Shown piece by piece: positions 52,153 through 60,450 of a stretch of DNA of 64,000 bases. How positions within the stretch are numbered: position 1 is the first letter of the stretch; every line of letters starts with the position of its first letter. Origin of the DNA: Kiritimatiellia bacterium. Lineage in GTDB: Bacteria; Verrucomicrobiota; Kiritimatiellia; WLWN01. The stretch lies in assembly GCA_012103575.1 (NCBI GenBank), contig WLWN01000001.1, positions 2,112,538 to 2,176,537 of the forward strand, read 5' to 3'. Both the position numbers and the translations under genes were made by a program. A model generated the notes under the pieces. It was not told the origin of the DNA. It ran no database searches and worked only from the letters and a program-made list of their open reading frames with translations.

Positions 52153-53160
52153 GGTTTCATGGTGAATGGAATTATACGATCAAGCCTTTAAATCTCTAAG
52201 TTATTTTTGGACAGATCCTAAGTACTAAAAAGGGTTATTGCGGTAAAGTTTCTGCACGATGTCTTATCATAATAGTATCATTATTTCCTGCTGCTCCCTG
52301 GACAGCGGTGTCGGGATACGGACCAATTCTCTTTGTGCCACCAACACTTTTGTTCAAAGTTGTCCCTCCTCTAAAAAGAGCTGTTGGAGGATCATTTGGG
52401 CCTGGCGAAGTACGATGTGAATTATCAAGTAAGATATGCATCAGCTCGTGAGGCAAAGTATGTGGTTTTCCTCCCCCAGCATTTACACTGGACATAACTA
52501 TCCAATTTGAGTACTTTTGGTTTCCCGTACCATTAAACGAATGAGTATAAGAAACCGCACGTGCTCCTACTCCTAAGATATCTACAGTTTCCACGTACAA
52601 CACATCAACTGTATTATTGTCATTATCCATCTCTTCCAGTGCAGCTTGTGCATCTTCATTAGGAAATAGCAATGCTAAAGGCTCAGGGTCTGTAAAACCA
52701 TTCGAAAATACTGCAGGTTGTTCAATACCTGGATCTCCGGCACCACCCATATTGATGTTCGCAACTAATCGAATAGTCGACTGCGCAAATCTCTCGTTTG
52801 CATCCGAAATGTCTGTCTCAACCTGAGCTCTTGTAACAGAAGGATTCCCGGCGTTATTCTTGAACACTAATATATTGAGACTCATTTCACGAATGCCATG
52901 TTTCAGTTGGTTAGCCCCGTTATAGTTTTCAGTTTTCGGCCTACCGACCTGCAATTCTCGCGCGTGTACGATTCCGCATTGTATATATGTCAGCCTAACG
53001 GTGGCCCCTAACTCAACAAGTATCGTCTGATTGTCAGGATCATTTGGCTCAAGATCTGTTCGTGGCGAGGGTCCCCCTTATATGAACGCATAAAAATTTG
53101 ATCCATCAATTGTTCTGGGGAACTTGTTCTCCTCCCATCTATTTCGCCCATCGTAAAAGG

Positions 53161-54207
53161 GGTAGAGTAACAATACAAGTGCAAAGGTCCGCAGCATAGT
53201 TCATTCTCTGGGTATCTGAACCCCCCCCAAAGGAGAACATAGAATGCCACGAACCTACGAACATTTAAACCGTTATGAACGAGAAGTGATAGCCCAGATG
53301 CTAAAAGAAAAATATAGCTTATCTCAAATTGGCCGTCGCCTGGGCCGATCCCCCTCGACTATTTGGCGCGAATTTCGCCGTAATCGAGTCCGTGGCCGCT
53401 ATTACCCAAGACCCGCAAATGGCCTGGCTCAAAGCCGATTACAGCTAGCTCGAAAGCCTCAAAAAGTGATGGGAGCTAGCAAAGAACAAGTGGAGACTCT
53501 CCTAGCGAAGTATTGGTCTCCAGAACAGATTGAAGGTCGAAGAAAGCTAGAAGGTGACCCTCCCATCAGTCGAATGACGATCTACCGCTACTTGTACAGT
53601 CCAAGAGGGGCTGGCTACCGAAAATACCTGCGTGGCCCCGGAAAGAAAAAACGAGCGACTCGGAAAAGCCATTCACGTATACACAACCAAACGATGATTG
53701 ACCAACGCCCCGAAGAGGGTGAAAGTCGCAAGGTGGCAGGCCATTGGGAAGGTGACACTATTCAGGGCCAAACGAGAAAAGAGGCCTGTGTAGTCACTCT
53801 AGTAGATCGAGCGACTCGATATCTCATCGCCGATCTTTTACCTCGATGCAATGCCGAATCGGTCAACCGTTCCGTACCTCAGTTCGCTGATTCAGGGCTC
53901 CCCTGTAAAACGGTGACTGTAGATAATGGCATGGAGTTTGCCAGCCATGCTAAACTACAGAAAAAAATAGCAACCCCCATTTTCTTTGCTGAAGGGAGAA
54001 ACCCTTGGCAAAGAGGGAGCAACGAAAATACGAATGGTTTGCTTCGCCAGTTTTTCCCGAAGAAAACCGACTTTGCTGCCCACAGCTCCGCTCAGTTGAG
54101 CTGGGCTGTGGAGTTACTGAATAATAGACCGAGAAAATGCTTAGAATATAGAACGCCCAAAGAAATGATGGACAGCTTCGGTTTTGCACTTGTAAGTTGA
54201 GTCTGCA
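53161..54207 (+). mobile_element. IS30-family element, copy 2 (1047 bp)
   Basis: Almost identical to the element at 25898-26944 and in the opposite orientation. It runs from GGGTAGAGTAACAATACAAG to GCACTTGTAAGTTGAGTCTG. The pair therefore forms long inverted repeats about 26 kb apart. Confidence 0.9.
53244..54200 (+). CDS. IS30-family transposase
   Basis: A 318-residue intact copy with GHWEGDTIQGQ, VTVDNGMEFASH and RGSNENTNGLLRQ (DDE residues) and an N-terminal helix-turn-helix, SLSQIGRRLGRSPSTIWREF. It differs from copy 1 by four residues. The start has AAAGGAGAACATAGA before the ATG. Both copies remain potentially active. Confidence 0.94.
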   Translation: MPRTYEHLNRYEREVIAQMLKEKYSLSQIGRRLGRSPSTIWREFRRNRVRGRYYPRPANGLAQSRLQLARKPQKVMGASKEQVETLLAKYWSPEQIEGRRKLEGDPPISRMTIYRYLYSPRGAGYRKYLRGPGKKKRATRKSHSRIHNQTMIDQRPEEGESRKVAGHWEGDTIQGQTRKEACVVTLVDRATRYLIADLLPRCNAESVNRSVPQFADSGLPCKTVTVDNGMEFASHAKLQKKIATPIFFAEGRNPWQRGSNENTNGLLRQFFPKKTDFAAHSSAQLSWAVELLNNRPRKCLEYRTPKEMMDSFGFALVS

Positions 54208-54585
54208 AACGCGGAAAAAAGATCGCAAAAAGAATAATGACGCCGCATATAACCACCGTTCCTTTATTAACTTGTAGAGACTGAACTCGCATCATTTTTC
54301 CTTTCGTTGTTAGTGACAGATTTAAGTTCTAATTCGCTATCTATACCTACAGACGGATCGCTCTCAAAAATCTTCCTGGGAAAATGATTTTTTTTTAGAA
54401 AAGTTATCAGACGCAGTCCAGAAGGTTTGCAAAAACCATGACCCTTGATTGATTATTACAAAATGGGTGAGAAGGCGGTTGTTATGATTTCACTTTTCAC
54501 GGTAAAAACACGAGTAGGGGGAAATAAAAAAACGAGGATATCATTTAGATTGAAATCGATATATATTTATCGCATTATAAAGATA

Positions 54586-54768
54586 ATGGAATTAAAACTA
54601 GACTGCTCAATTTTATCTATTTCAGACCTAAAGGAACAAGAGGACAAGACCTTTTGGCTCAAGAAGTCCCCTATAGAACGCCTCAGAGCTATGCACAGTC
54701 ATAGACAGGTAGCTTATAGAAAAGCCTTTATTACCGAACGACTTCAAAGAGTTCTTGAACGATCATAA
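54586..54768 (+). CDS. Small protein paired with a nucleotidyltransferase fragment
   Basis: About 60 residues starting MELKLDCSILSISDLKEQED and continuing KTFWLKKSPIERLRAMHSHR. It resembles the short proteins (W-L-x-K-x-P-x-E-R-L...R-x-x-Y) that often precede an MNT/AbiEii-like nucleotidyltransferase gene. The ribosome site is weak (AAAGAT). The following transferase gene is cut after ~25 codons, so the pair is no longer complete. Confidence 0.55.
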   Translation: MELKLDCSILSISDLKEQEDKTFWLKKSPIERLRAMHSHRQVAYRKAFITERLQRVLERS

Positions 54769-54831
54769 AGTTGATTACTTACTCATCGGCGGCTATGCCG
54801 TTGGGTTTCATGGATATCCAAGAACAACTTA
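54755..54831 (+). pseudogene. Nucleotidyltransferase, N-terminal fragment
   Basis: Overlapping the end of the small protein gene, the frame reads NDHKVDYLLIGGYAVGFHGY followed by PRTT. This is the N-terminal G-G-Y-A-V-x-x-H-G-x-P-R-x-T block of a nucleotidyltransferase. After that the sequence switches to the reverse complement of another nucleotidyltransferase gene, so the rest is absent. Confidence 0.7.
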
Positions 54832-54835
54832 TTTC

Positions 54836-55467
54836 TTAAATTTCTATCTTCCCCGTTTCGTCCGAGAGCTTCAGAAGACGTACATCCTCAAGATCAACGT
54901 CACGTCCTACCGCTTGCTTTGTAGCGATGAGATCAGCTTTAGAAAGAATGAAAAATTTTGTCCTTGGTACGTAACTGTATGCCTACGCTGCCAGGCTGAG
55001 GTAAAATCATCAATACCTGGTGTGAAAGTTTGTACATCTATGCGCACACGGTCTTTGAAAATGGTAATTTCATGGGCCAGGATGTCTCTAACGGATGTGA
55101 GGGAAGCTGTTCCGAGCTTGGCATCTTGCAACGCATCAAGAAGCCTTTTCGCGTTATCAGGTGTGGCTTCGATAAGAATATCGAGACCAAAAGTGGCATG
55201 AGGCACACCGTGGAGAATGGAGGCGATCTCACCAATCACAACATATTTTACATCATAATATTTTACATCATATTTCTGAAAGGACTTGAATACGTCCTGT
55301 AATCGGTTGAGCATGTTTACAGTACGCAGACTTGGGTTTGCAGTCAGGGCCAAATCGGTTAGAGAACAAAGCATATCCATTCGGTCTACAAGAGGCAGGC
55401 TTCTAAACCAACGTGCTTTTGCCTCGGGAGTTTCTTCGCTTCGATCATGTGTGACACTTCCATTCAT
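54836..55467 (-). pseudogene. Nucleotidyltransferase with fused N-terminal helical domain, frameshifted
   Basis: From the minus-strand ATG at 55467: MNGSVTHDRSEETPEAKARW, then RSLPLVDRMDMLCSLTDLAL, an N-terminal helical part like the small companion protein. The transferase follows, VVIGEIASILHGVPHATF and GLDILIEATPDNAKRLLDAL. The usual G-G...D-L-D catalytic block is degenerate (G-E; G-L-D). A 15-nt tandem duplication gives YDVKYYDVKY. One shift near 54955 separates it from SKADLIATKQAVGRDVDLED and VRLLKLSDETGK, with the stop at 54836-54838. It is probably inactive. Confidence 0.75.
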
Positions 55468-55545
55468 GGTATAGAATATAGTCAGATTCACACTCTTTTG
55501 CAATGGTAGAACAGGGATTACGGAAGGCATCTTTCTGGGCATAAT

Positions 55546-55708
55546 CCTAGATCCGACAGTTAAACATGGGATTTCTACGCGAATGCTTTGGAGTCAAAAG
55601 GTTATAAAAAAACGTAGGCGCACCCGCTGGCTGTGTCGATGCTTTTTTCTAATGCCTTTTGGCCCAAATGATTCGTGCAGAAAACCGGGTTTAACTGCCG
55701 GATTTAGG
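55546..55708. repeat. Foldback MITE copy D (163 bp)
   Basis: The left end CCTAGATCCGACAGTTAAAC and right end GTTTAACTGCCGGATTTAGG are diverged but aligned along the full length with copy C. The centre AAAAAAACGTAGGCGCACCC-GCT-GGCTGTGTCGATGCTTTTTT keeps the hairpin shape. Flanks ATAAT / ATTAT match only in part. It is the most mutated of the long copies and lies just downstream of tRNA-Arg. Confidence 0.88.
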
Positions 55709-55740
55709 ATTATAGGTTCTTAATATCAGATGTTTAAAAA

Positions 55741-55817
55741 TGGCGCCCTCGGCAGGGTTCGAACCTGCGACCCTCGGATTAGAAATCCGATGCTCTATCC
55801 TGCTGAGCTACGAGGGC
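55741..55817 (-). tRNA. tRNA-Arg (anticodon TCT)
   Basis: The minus strand folds as a cloverleaf: acceptor GCCCTCG/CGAGGGC, D arm TAGCTCAGCAGGATAGAGCA, anticodon stem TCGGA-TTTCTAA-TCCGA with TCT, and T arm GCAGGTTCGAACCCTGC. The discriminator is G and CCA is encoded. It lies between foldback copy D and tyrS. Confidence 0.96.
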
Positions 55818-55912
55818 AGTTGAGTGCGGATTTAGGATTACAGATTGCGGATTGCAGAGAATCAGAATTGAAGCATACCTCTAGCATCCAAAATCCAGTA
55901 TCTAGTATCCAA

Positions 55913-57124
55913 TTATTTCAACAAAATTTTTACAAATTTTCGTTTACCCGCTTTTATAATCATACCTTTTTTAAGTTTTACTTGGAACGTTGGATCGGTA
56001 ACTTTTTGCTCGTCAATAGACACCCCACCCTGCTGAACTAAGCGACGTGCTTCACCGTTACTCGTTGTAAGGTGTGTTTGGGTTAATAAATTTAAGATAC
56101 CGATTGGATCACCAGACATCTGCACCTCAGGAATATCTTCAGGCACCTCCTTATTTTTGAAGACCGCAGCAAACTCTTGCGATGCATGCTGTGCATCGGT
56201 TTGACTATAAAACATAGCGACAATATTCTGTGCAAGCTCATCTTTAATATCCCGTGGATGTCGGGTTCCTGACACTACAGATTGTTCAATCTCTTTTCGT
56301 TCATCTTCCCGCATGCATAGAATTAGAGAAAAATAACGCCATATTAATTCATCGCTTATAGACATGACTTTCCCAAAAATTTCTTTGGGTGATTCGGTAA
56401 TACCCACGTAATTATTTAAACTTTTGCTCATTTTATGGATCCCATCAAGTCCTTCAAGTAAGGGCAAAGTCATCACCACCTGAGGTTCTTGCCCATAGGC
56501 TTTCTGCAACTCGCGGCCCAATAACAAATTAAATAACTGATCCGTCCCCCCTAATTCGACATCCGCTTGCACCATAACCGAATCATACGCCTGGACAATG
56601 GGATAGATAAATTCTACCAAAGAAATCGGCTGATGGTTCGTATACCTTTTTGAAAAGTCATCCCGAGCCAATATCTGAGCAACCGTACAATGGGCAGTCA
56701 ATCGAATAACATCTTCAAAGCTCATAGATCCACACCATTCCGAATTAAAGCGAATCTCTGTCTGTTTTGGATTCAAAACTTTAAACACTTGTTCCTGATA
56801 GGTTTTCGCATTCTCCTCAACCTCCTCTTTGGATAGAGATACGCGTGTTTTAGATTGTCCAGAAGGATCCCCTATCATCCCGGTAAAATCACCAATGATA
56901 AAAACAATGGTATGCCCTGCATCTTGAAATTCTCGGAGCTTGTTAAGAACAACAACATGGCCAAGATGCAGATCAGAAGAAGAGGGATCCGCACCTAGTT
57001 TAATACGCAAAGGTCGATTTTCGTCTTTGGAGACCTGAAGTTTTTTGGAAAGTTCATGCGTTGAATGAATATCAACAGTCCGATCAACAAGCCCCTTTAA
57101 CAGTTCTTTTCCTTGGATATTCAT
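55913..57124 (-). CDS. tyrS: Tyrosyl-tRNA synthetase
   Basis: A class I synthetase of about 403 residues. The HIGH-type motif is SSSDLHLGHVVVLNK. The tyrosine pocket region includes VQADVELGGTDQLFNLLLGR, and the KMSKS loop is GIHKMSKSLNNYVG. The C-terminal S4 RNA-binding domain is LTTSNGEARRLVQQGGVSID. The ORF begins with TTG-ATG, and ATG at 57124 is taken. It is 3 nt from the asd stop, so the two genes are co-transcribed. This is the TyrZ-like bacterial subtype by length and motif order; that detail is inference. Confidence 0.95.
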   Translation of the reverse strand: MNIQGKELLKGLVDRTVDIHSTHELSKKLQVSKDENRPLRIKLGADPSSSDLHLGHVVVLNKLREFQDAGHTIVFIIGDFTGMIGDPSGQSKTRVSLSKEEVEENAKTYQEQVFKVLNPKQTEIRFNSEWCGSMSFEDVIRLTAHCTVAQILARDDFSKRYTNHQPISLVEFIYPIVQAYDSVMVQADVELGGTDQLFNLLLGRELQKAYGQEPQVVMTLPLLEGLDGIHKMSKSLNNYVGITESPKEIFGKVMSISDELIWRYFSLILCMREDERKEIEQSVVSGTRHPRDIKDELAQNIVAMFYSQTDAQHASQEFAAVFKNKEVPEDIPEVQMSGDPIGILNLLTQTHLTTSNGEARRLVQQGGVSIDEQKVTDPTFQVKLKKGMIIKAGKRKFVKILLK

Positions 57125-57127
57125 CAA

Positions 57128-58150
57128 CTAGCGGGCCCTTATTTCGATGAGCTTCTCAGCAATCTGAATGGCATTAAGGGCAGCGCCTTTCCAAAGATTA
57201 TCCCCGGATACAAATAAAGCTAATCCATGTTCAACACTCTCATCCTTCCGCAAACGTCCCACGAGAACATCTTCCTTCCCACAACAATCTAACGATGTAG
57301 GATATTGGTTGTTATCAATATCATCGATAACTTGAACGCCCGGAGCTTCATCTAAGACTTTTCTTGCTTCTTCGACTGAAAGTTCATTTTCGAACTCAAC
57401 ATGGATCGCTTCACTATGCCCATTAAACACGGGTACACGTACACAGGTCGTCGAGATTTGGATAGAGTCATCCCCTAAAATCTTATGTGTTTCCCGCTTC
57501 ATTTTAAGCTCTTCACTCGTAACACCTGGCTCGTCTTTTACGCCCCCAATTTGAGCCAACACATTAAAGGCTATGGGATGTGGATAGACGGATGGCCGAG
57601 CATCATCCCCTTGTGCCCAGTCCTTTATCTGGGCTTTAAGCTCCTTTACCGCAGAACTTCCGCTTCCTGAAACCGCTTGATAGGTACACGCGATAAAACG
57701 TTGAATTCCAGCTGCACGATGTAAAGGCGCTAGAGCCATTAAGGCAATAATCGCGCTGCAATTTGGATTTGCAAAAAATCCTTGATGATCATGCAGTGAT
57801 TCAGGGTTTATTTCTGGAATCACTAAAGGAACACGGGGATCCATTCGGAAATCGTCACCATTATCAATGACCACACAATCACGTTGCACCGCCTCCCATC
57901 CTAACGTCTGTGAAGCGCCTTTTGCTCCTTCGGTCCCCGCAAAAAAAGCAAAGTCTATATCCTCAAACTCTTCAGGGGTCGCAACCCGAACATGGAAAGA
58001 TTCCTGATCAATTTCGATATGACGTTCTGTACGCGCAAAAATAATCAGCTGGTTCACGGGAAACCGACGCTTTTTTAATAAACGAACCATCTCTGTTCCC
58101 ACGGTGCCCACACCAACGATACCTATATTATATTGTTTTATCGTTTTCAT
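57128..58150 (-). CDS. asd: Aspartate-semialdehyde dehydrogenase
   Basis: A 340-residue enzyme making aspartate semialdehyde for lysine/diaminopimelate, threonine and methionine synthesis. NIGIVGVGTVGTEMVRLLKK is the NADP motif. The catalytic Cys is in FFANPNCSAIIALMAL, with TYQAVSGSGSSAVKEL after it. The active-site His lies in RVPVFNGHSEAIHVEFE. GDNLWKGAALNAIQIAEKLI is the standard C-terminus. ArgC is excluded by the R-V-P-V...H-S-E and C-terminal blocks. tyrS follows after 3 nt. Confidence 0.93.
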   Translation of the reverse strand: MKTIKQYNIGIVGVGTVGTEMVRLLKKRRFPVNQLIIFARTERHIEIDQESFHVRVATPEEFEDIDFAFFAGTEGAKGASQTLGWEAVQRDCVVIDNGDDFRMDPRVPLVIPEINPESLHDHQGFFANPNCSAIIALMALAPLHRAAGIQRFIACTYQAVSGSGSSAVKELKAQIKDWAQGDDARPSVYPHPIAFNVLAQIGGVKDEPGVTSEELKMKRETHKILGDDSIQISTTCVRVPVFNGHSEAIHVEFENELSVEEARKVLDEAPGVQVIDDIDNNQYPTSLDCCGKEDVLVGRLRKDESVEHGLALFVSGDNLWKGAALNAIQIAEKLIEIRAR

Positions 58151-58370
58151 ATTGCTTCTTTATGAATTGTCCTCGTCAAGGGAGGCTTTCTGCTAGAATT
58201 CATGTCTCTTCACTTTGTCAAAATTCTTAAATAGAAATATCATACACTTCACGGCAAACAAACTGAATAAAGTACGAGTACATGCTATTCCCTATCGAAG
58301 CCTATTACCGTATCCGTTTTGAACGGATGAAATATAAGGGAGGAAGTTACGTTATGCAAAAAAAATACTG

Positions 58371-58525
58371 AAGTTATTTCTAGTGGAAATCTGATTATCT
58401 GCAACAGCACCAGTGGAAATACAACTAATTATGCTATTGCGATGGGAAACTCAGATGCCCAAATAATAAGTTCGCCAGGCTCAGGTTTTGTCAGCACGAA
58501 TCCTTGGGCGAATTTCTCGTTCTAA
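58371..58525 (+). pseudogene. Beta-helix protein remnant
   Basis: GGGAGGAAGTTACGTTATG looks like a ribosome site and start, but the frame stops after five codons. One frame over, the sequence reads SGNLIICNSTSGNTTNYAIA and MGNSDAQIISSPGSGF. This asparagine/serine-rich pattern resembles polymorphic beta-helix surface proteins (NSTxxGN...N-x-A). The 525-bp region 58151-58675 otherwise shows no gene. Confidence 0.45.
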
Positions 58526-58675
58526 TGCTTTGATGACATGACAACACCAAACAGGTGAAAGTTACTGCGTCCAGAGCACTAATCAAATGTATATTCAGGA
58601 ATCGTTATAGTAACCTTTTTCAATGAACTTTGAGGAGGAGGCAAACAAAGTGGAACCCAACCGGCGAATCAACGA

Positions 58676-58753
58676 TGGTGACCCCAACGGGATTTGAACC
58701 CGTGTTTTCAGGATGAAAACCTGGTGTCCTAGACCTGGCTAGACGATGGGGCC
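58676..58753 (-). tRNA. tRNA-Glu (anticodon TTC)
   Basis: The minus-strand cloverleaf has acceptor GGCCCCA/TGGGGTC (one G-U), the D arm TCGTCTAGCCAGGTCTAGGA, the anticodon arm CCAGGTTTTCATCCTGG with TTC, and T arm CACGGGTTCAAATCCCGT-type. The discriminator is A and CCA is encoded. It stands alone between asd and the acyl-CoA ligase gene. Confidence 0.95.
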
Positions 58754-58884
58754 ACTAAAAAAAACGCTGAATATATACCACAACAAACAAAAGAGGCAAT
58801 GCGAAAAACAAAAAAGGGACAAGTATTTTTTGCATGCATTTACGCTCGAATACCGCCTCCTCAACGGAATCGTTGAGCCCTGAA

Positions 58885-60450
58885 TTATGCAATGCCCCGC
58901 TCTATTTCACCGGCTTTTCGAAGTTCTCGTTTAAGAATTTTACCGGTTGTATTTTTAGGCAATTCTTTCATAAAAAATACGTTTTTAGGAATCTGATGCC
59001 GTCCCAGATGTCCCTTACAAAAAGTGCGGACGTCCTTCACCGTTACATCATACCCCTCTTTTAGAGCAATATAAGCAATAGGAATTTCCCCGTGCAGCTT
59101 ATGCGGAGCCCCGACCACGGCAGCCTCACGAACGAGTTCATAGGCATACAACACTTCTTCGACAACACGAGGATAAACATTCATTCCGTTGACAATGATC
59201 ATGTCTTTGATGCGGTCAACAATAAAAAAGTAATCATCTTCATCCTGCATGCCCAGATCCCCGGTTCGAAACCAGTCTCCAAAAAATGATGCTTTCGTTT
59301 CTTCTTCACGGTTCCAGTATCCTTTCATCACATTAGCACCTCGAACACAAAGCTCTCCCATTTCACCTCGAGGTCGCGCTTCTCCTTGATCGTCGAGGAT
59401 TTTCATTTCAACACCCGGAACAGCTAAGCCAACGGACCCTGGTTTGCGTACTCCACCAATCGGATTTACAGAGGTAACAGGCGAGCATTCTGTAGGGCCA
59501 TCTCCTTCGTATATATATTTCCCAAAACGGGCTTCAAATTGCTTCATTAATTCAACCGGCATGGCGGCCCCGCCTGACACACAGTAGTTCAGGGAAGAAA
59601 ATTTAGGGATATACTCATCGGATAATTTCATCAGTACACTGTACATACTAGGAACCCCCATAAAAATGGTGGCCTTGACCTTTTCAATGGTATTCGCAAC
59701 CAGTGCAGGCCCAAATTTTGGGAGTGGGACAAAGGTACAACCGTGTAAAAGAGGAAATAACATCCCAACCGTTGCAGCAAACGCATGAAACATAGGCAAC
59801 ACCAGCAAGAATCTATCGGAACCCGGTGTAAGCTTTAACGCGCTTTTAATGCTAAAGGTATTTGAGATGAGGTTGGTATGGGTTAACATAGCCCCTTTGG
59901 GATATCCTGTAGTCCCAGACGTATAAATCAGTGCAACAACGTCTTCCTTCGGTTCAACCTGAATATCAGGGACCTTTCCCTCAAAGTGTATAACATCATC
60001 CCAGGCATATTCATGGTTGGAACCCGTTTCACGAGCGCCTATACAGATAGAAAGTTCTGCTTCGTCTACTTGCTTTAAAACAAGGGGGACGGCTTCGTAA
60101 AAGGCCTCATGGTATATAAGTCCACGTACCCCCGCATCATTAAGAATGTAAGCCACTTCTTTCGGGGTTAAGAGCAAGTTAATAGGAACAACCGTGGCCC
60201 CGGCTTTCACAATCCCAAAGTAGGCTATAGCAAATGCATCTGAGTTAATACAGTAAAGCCCTATTCGATTTCCTTTACGAATTCCTTTTGCGGCCAGAAA
60301 TGCCGCAACAGAATCTGAACGTTGATCAAAGGTTTCAAAATTGAGTTCGCGATCGGGACAGATAATAGCGGTTTGCTTTGCGAAGGATTCCGCACTGACT
60401 TTTAACAGGTCCGGCAAAGAGTATTGATTAGTATTCGTATTCGCTTCCAC
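58885..60450 (-). CDS. Long-chain acyl-CoA synthetase / AMP-dependent ligase
   Basis: About 521 residues of the ANL superfamily. The AMP-binding P-loop is ALIYTSGTTGYPKGAMLTH. YEGDGPTECSPVT is the A5 motif (usual Y-G-x-T-E). WFRTGDLGMQDEDDYFFIVD and RIKDMIIVNGMNVYPRVVEE are the hinge motifs, and the catalytic Lys is in KNTTGKILKRELR. These fit fatty-acid CoA ligases (FadD/LcfA type). The GTG at 60450 overlaps the end of the ATP-cone kinase gene by about 23 nt, so the two are linked in translation. The exact acyl chain cannot be determined. Confidence 0.88.
   Translation of the reverse strand: MEANTNTNQYSLPDLLKVSAESFAKQTAIICPDRELNFETFDQRSDSVAAFLAAKGIRKGNRIGLYCINSDAFAIAYFGIVKAGATVVPINLLLTPKEVAYILNDAGVRGLIYHEAFYEAVPLVLKQVDEAELSICIGARETGSNHEYAWDDVIHFEGKVPDIQVEPKEDVVALIYTSGTTGYPKGAMLTHTNLISNTFSIKSALKLTPGSDRFLLVLPMFHAFAATVGMLFPLLHGCTFVPLPKFGPALVANTIEKVKATIFMGVPSMYSVLMKLSDEYIPKFSSLNYCVSGGAAMPVELMKQFEARFGKYIYEGDGPTECSPVTSVNPIGGVRKPGSVGLAVPGVEMKILDDQGEARPRGEMGELCVRGANVMKGYWNREEETKASFFGDWFRTGDLGMQDEDDYFFIVDRIKDMIIVNGMNVYPRVVEEVLYAYELVREAAVVGAPHKLHGEIPIAYIALKEGYDVTVKDVRTFCKGHLGRHQIPKNVFFMKELPKNTTGKILKRELRKAGEIERGIA

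Larger units (their letters stand above)
52235..54295 (-). pseudogene. Secreted zinc metalloprotease gene split by IS30 copy 2
   Basis: The 3' part (52235 to about 53050) encodes PNDPDNQTILVELGATVRLT, a domain with MDNDNNTVDVLYVETVDILG, and the zinc motif HTLPHELMHILLDNSH (HE-x-x-H followed by H-like context), as in metzincin-type proteases. The upstream piece (EIDGRRTSSPEQLMDQIFMR) is in another frame, so one shift lies near 53050. IS30 copy 2 (53161-54207) interrupts next. Beyond it, on the same strand, is a signal-peptide start MMRVQSLQVNKGTVVICGVI with GGAAA before its ATG at 54295. Joining the pieces gives one exported protease with its N-terminal signal. The continuity across the IS is inferred. 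Confidence 0.7.

Noticed and set aside
54755..55201. 148-residue plus-strand ORF over the nucleotidyltransferase region
   Set aside because: Only its first ~25 codons are real; the rest is antisense to the minus-strand transferase gene.
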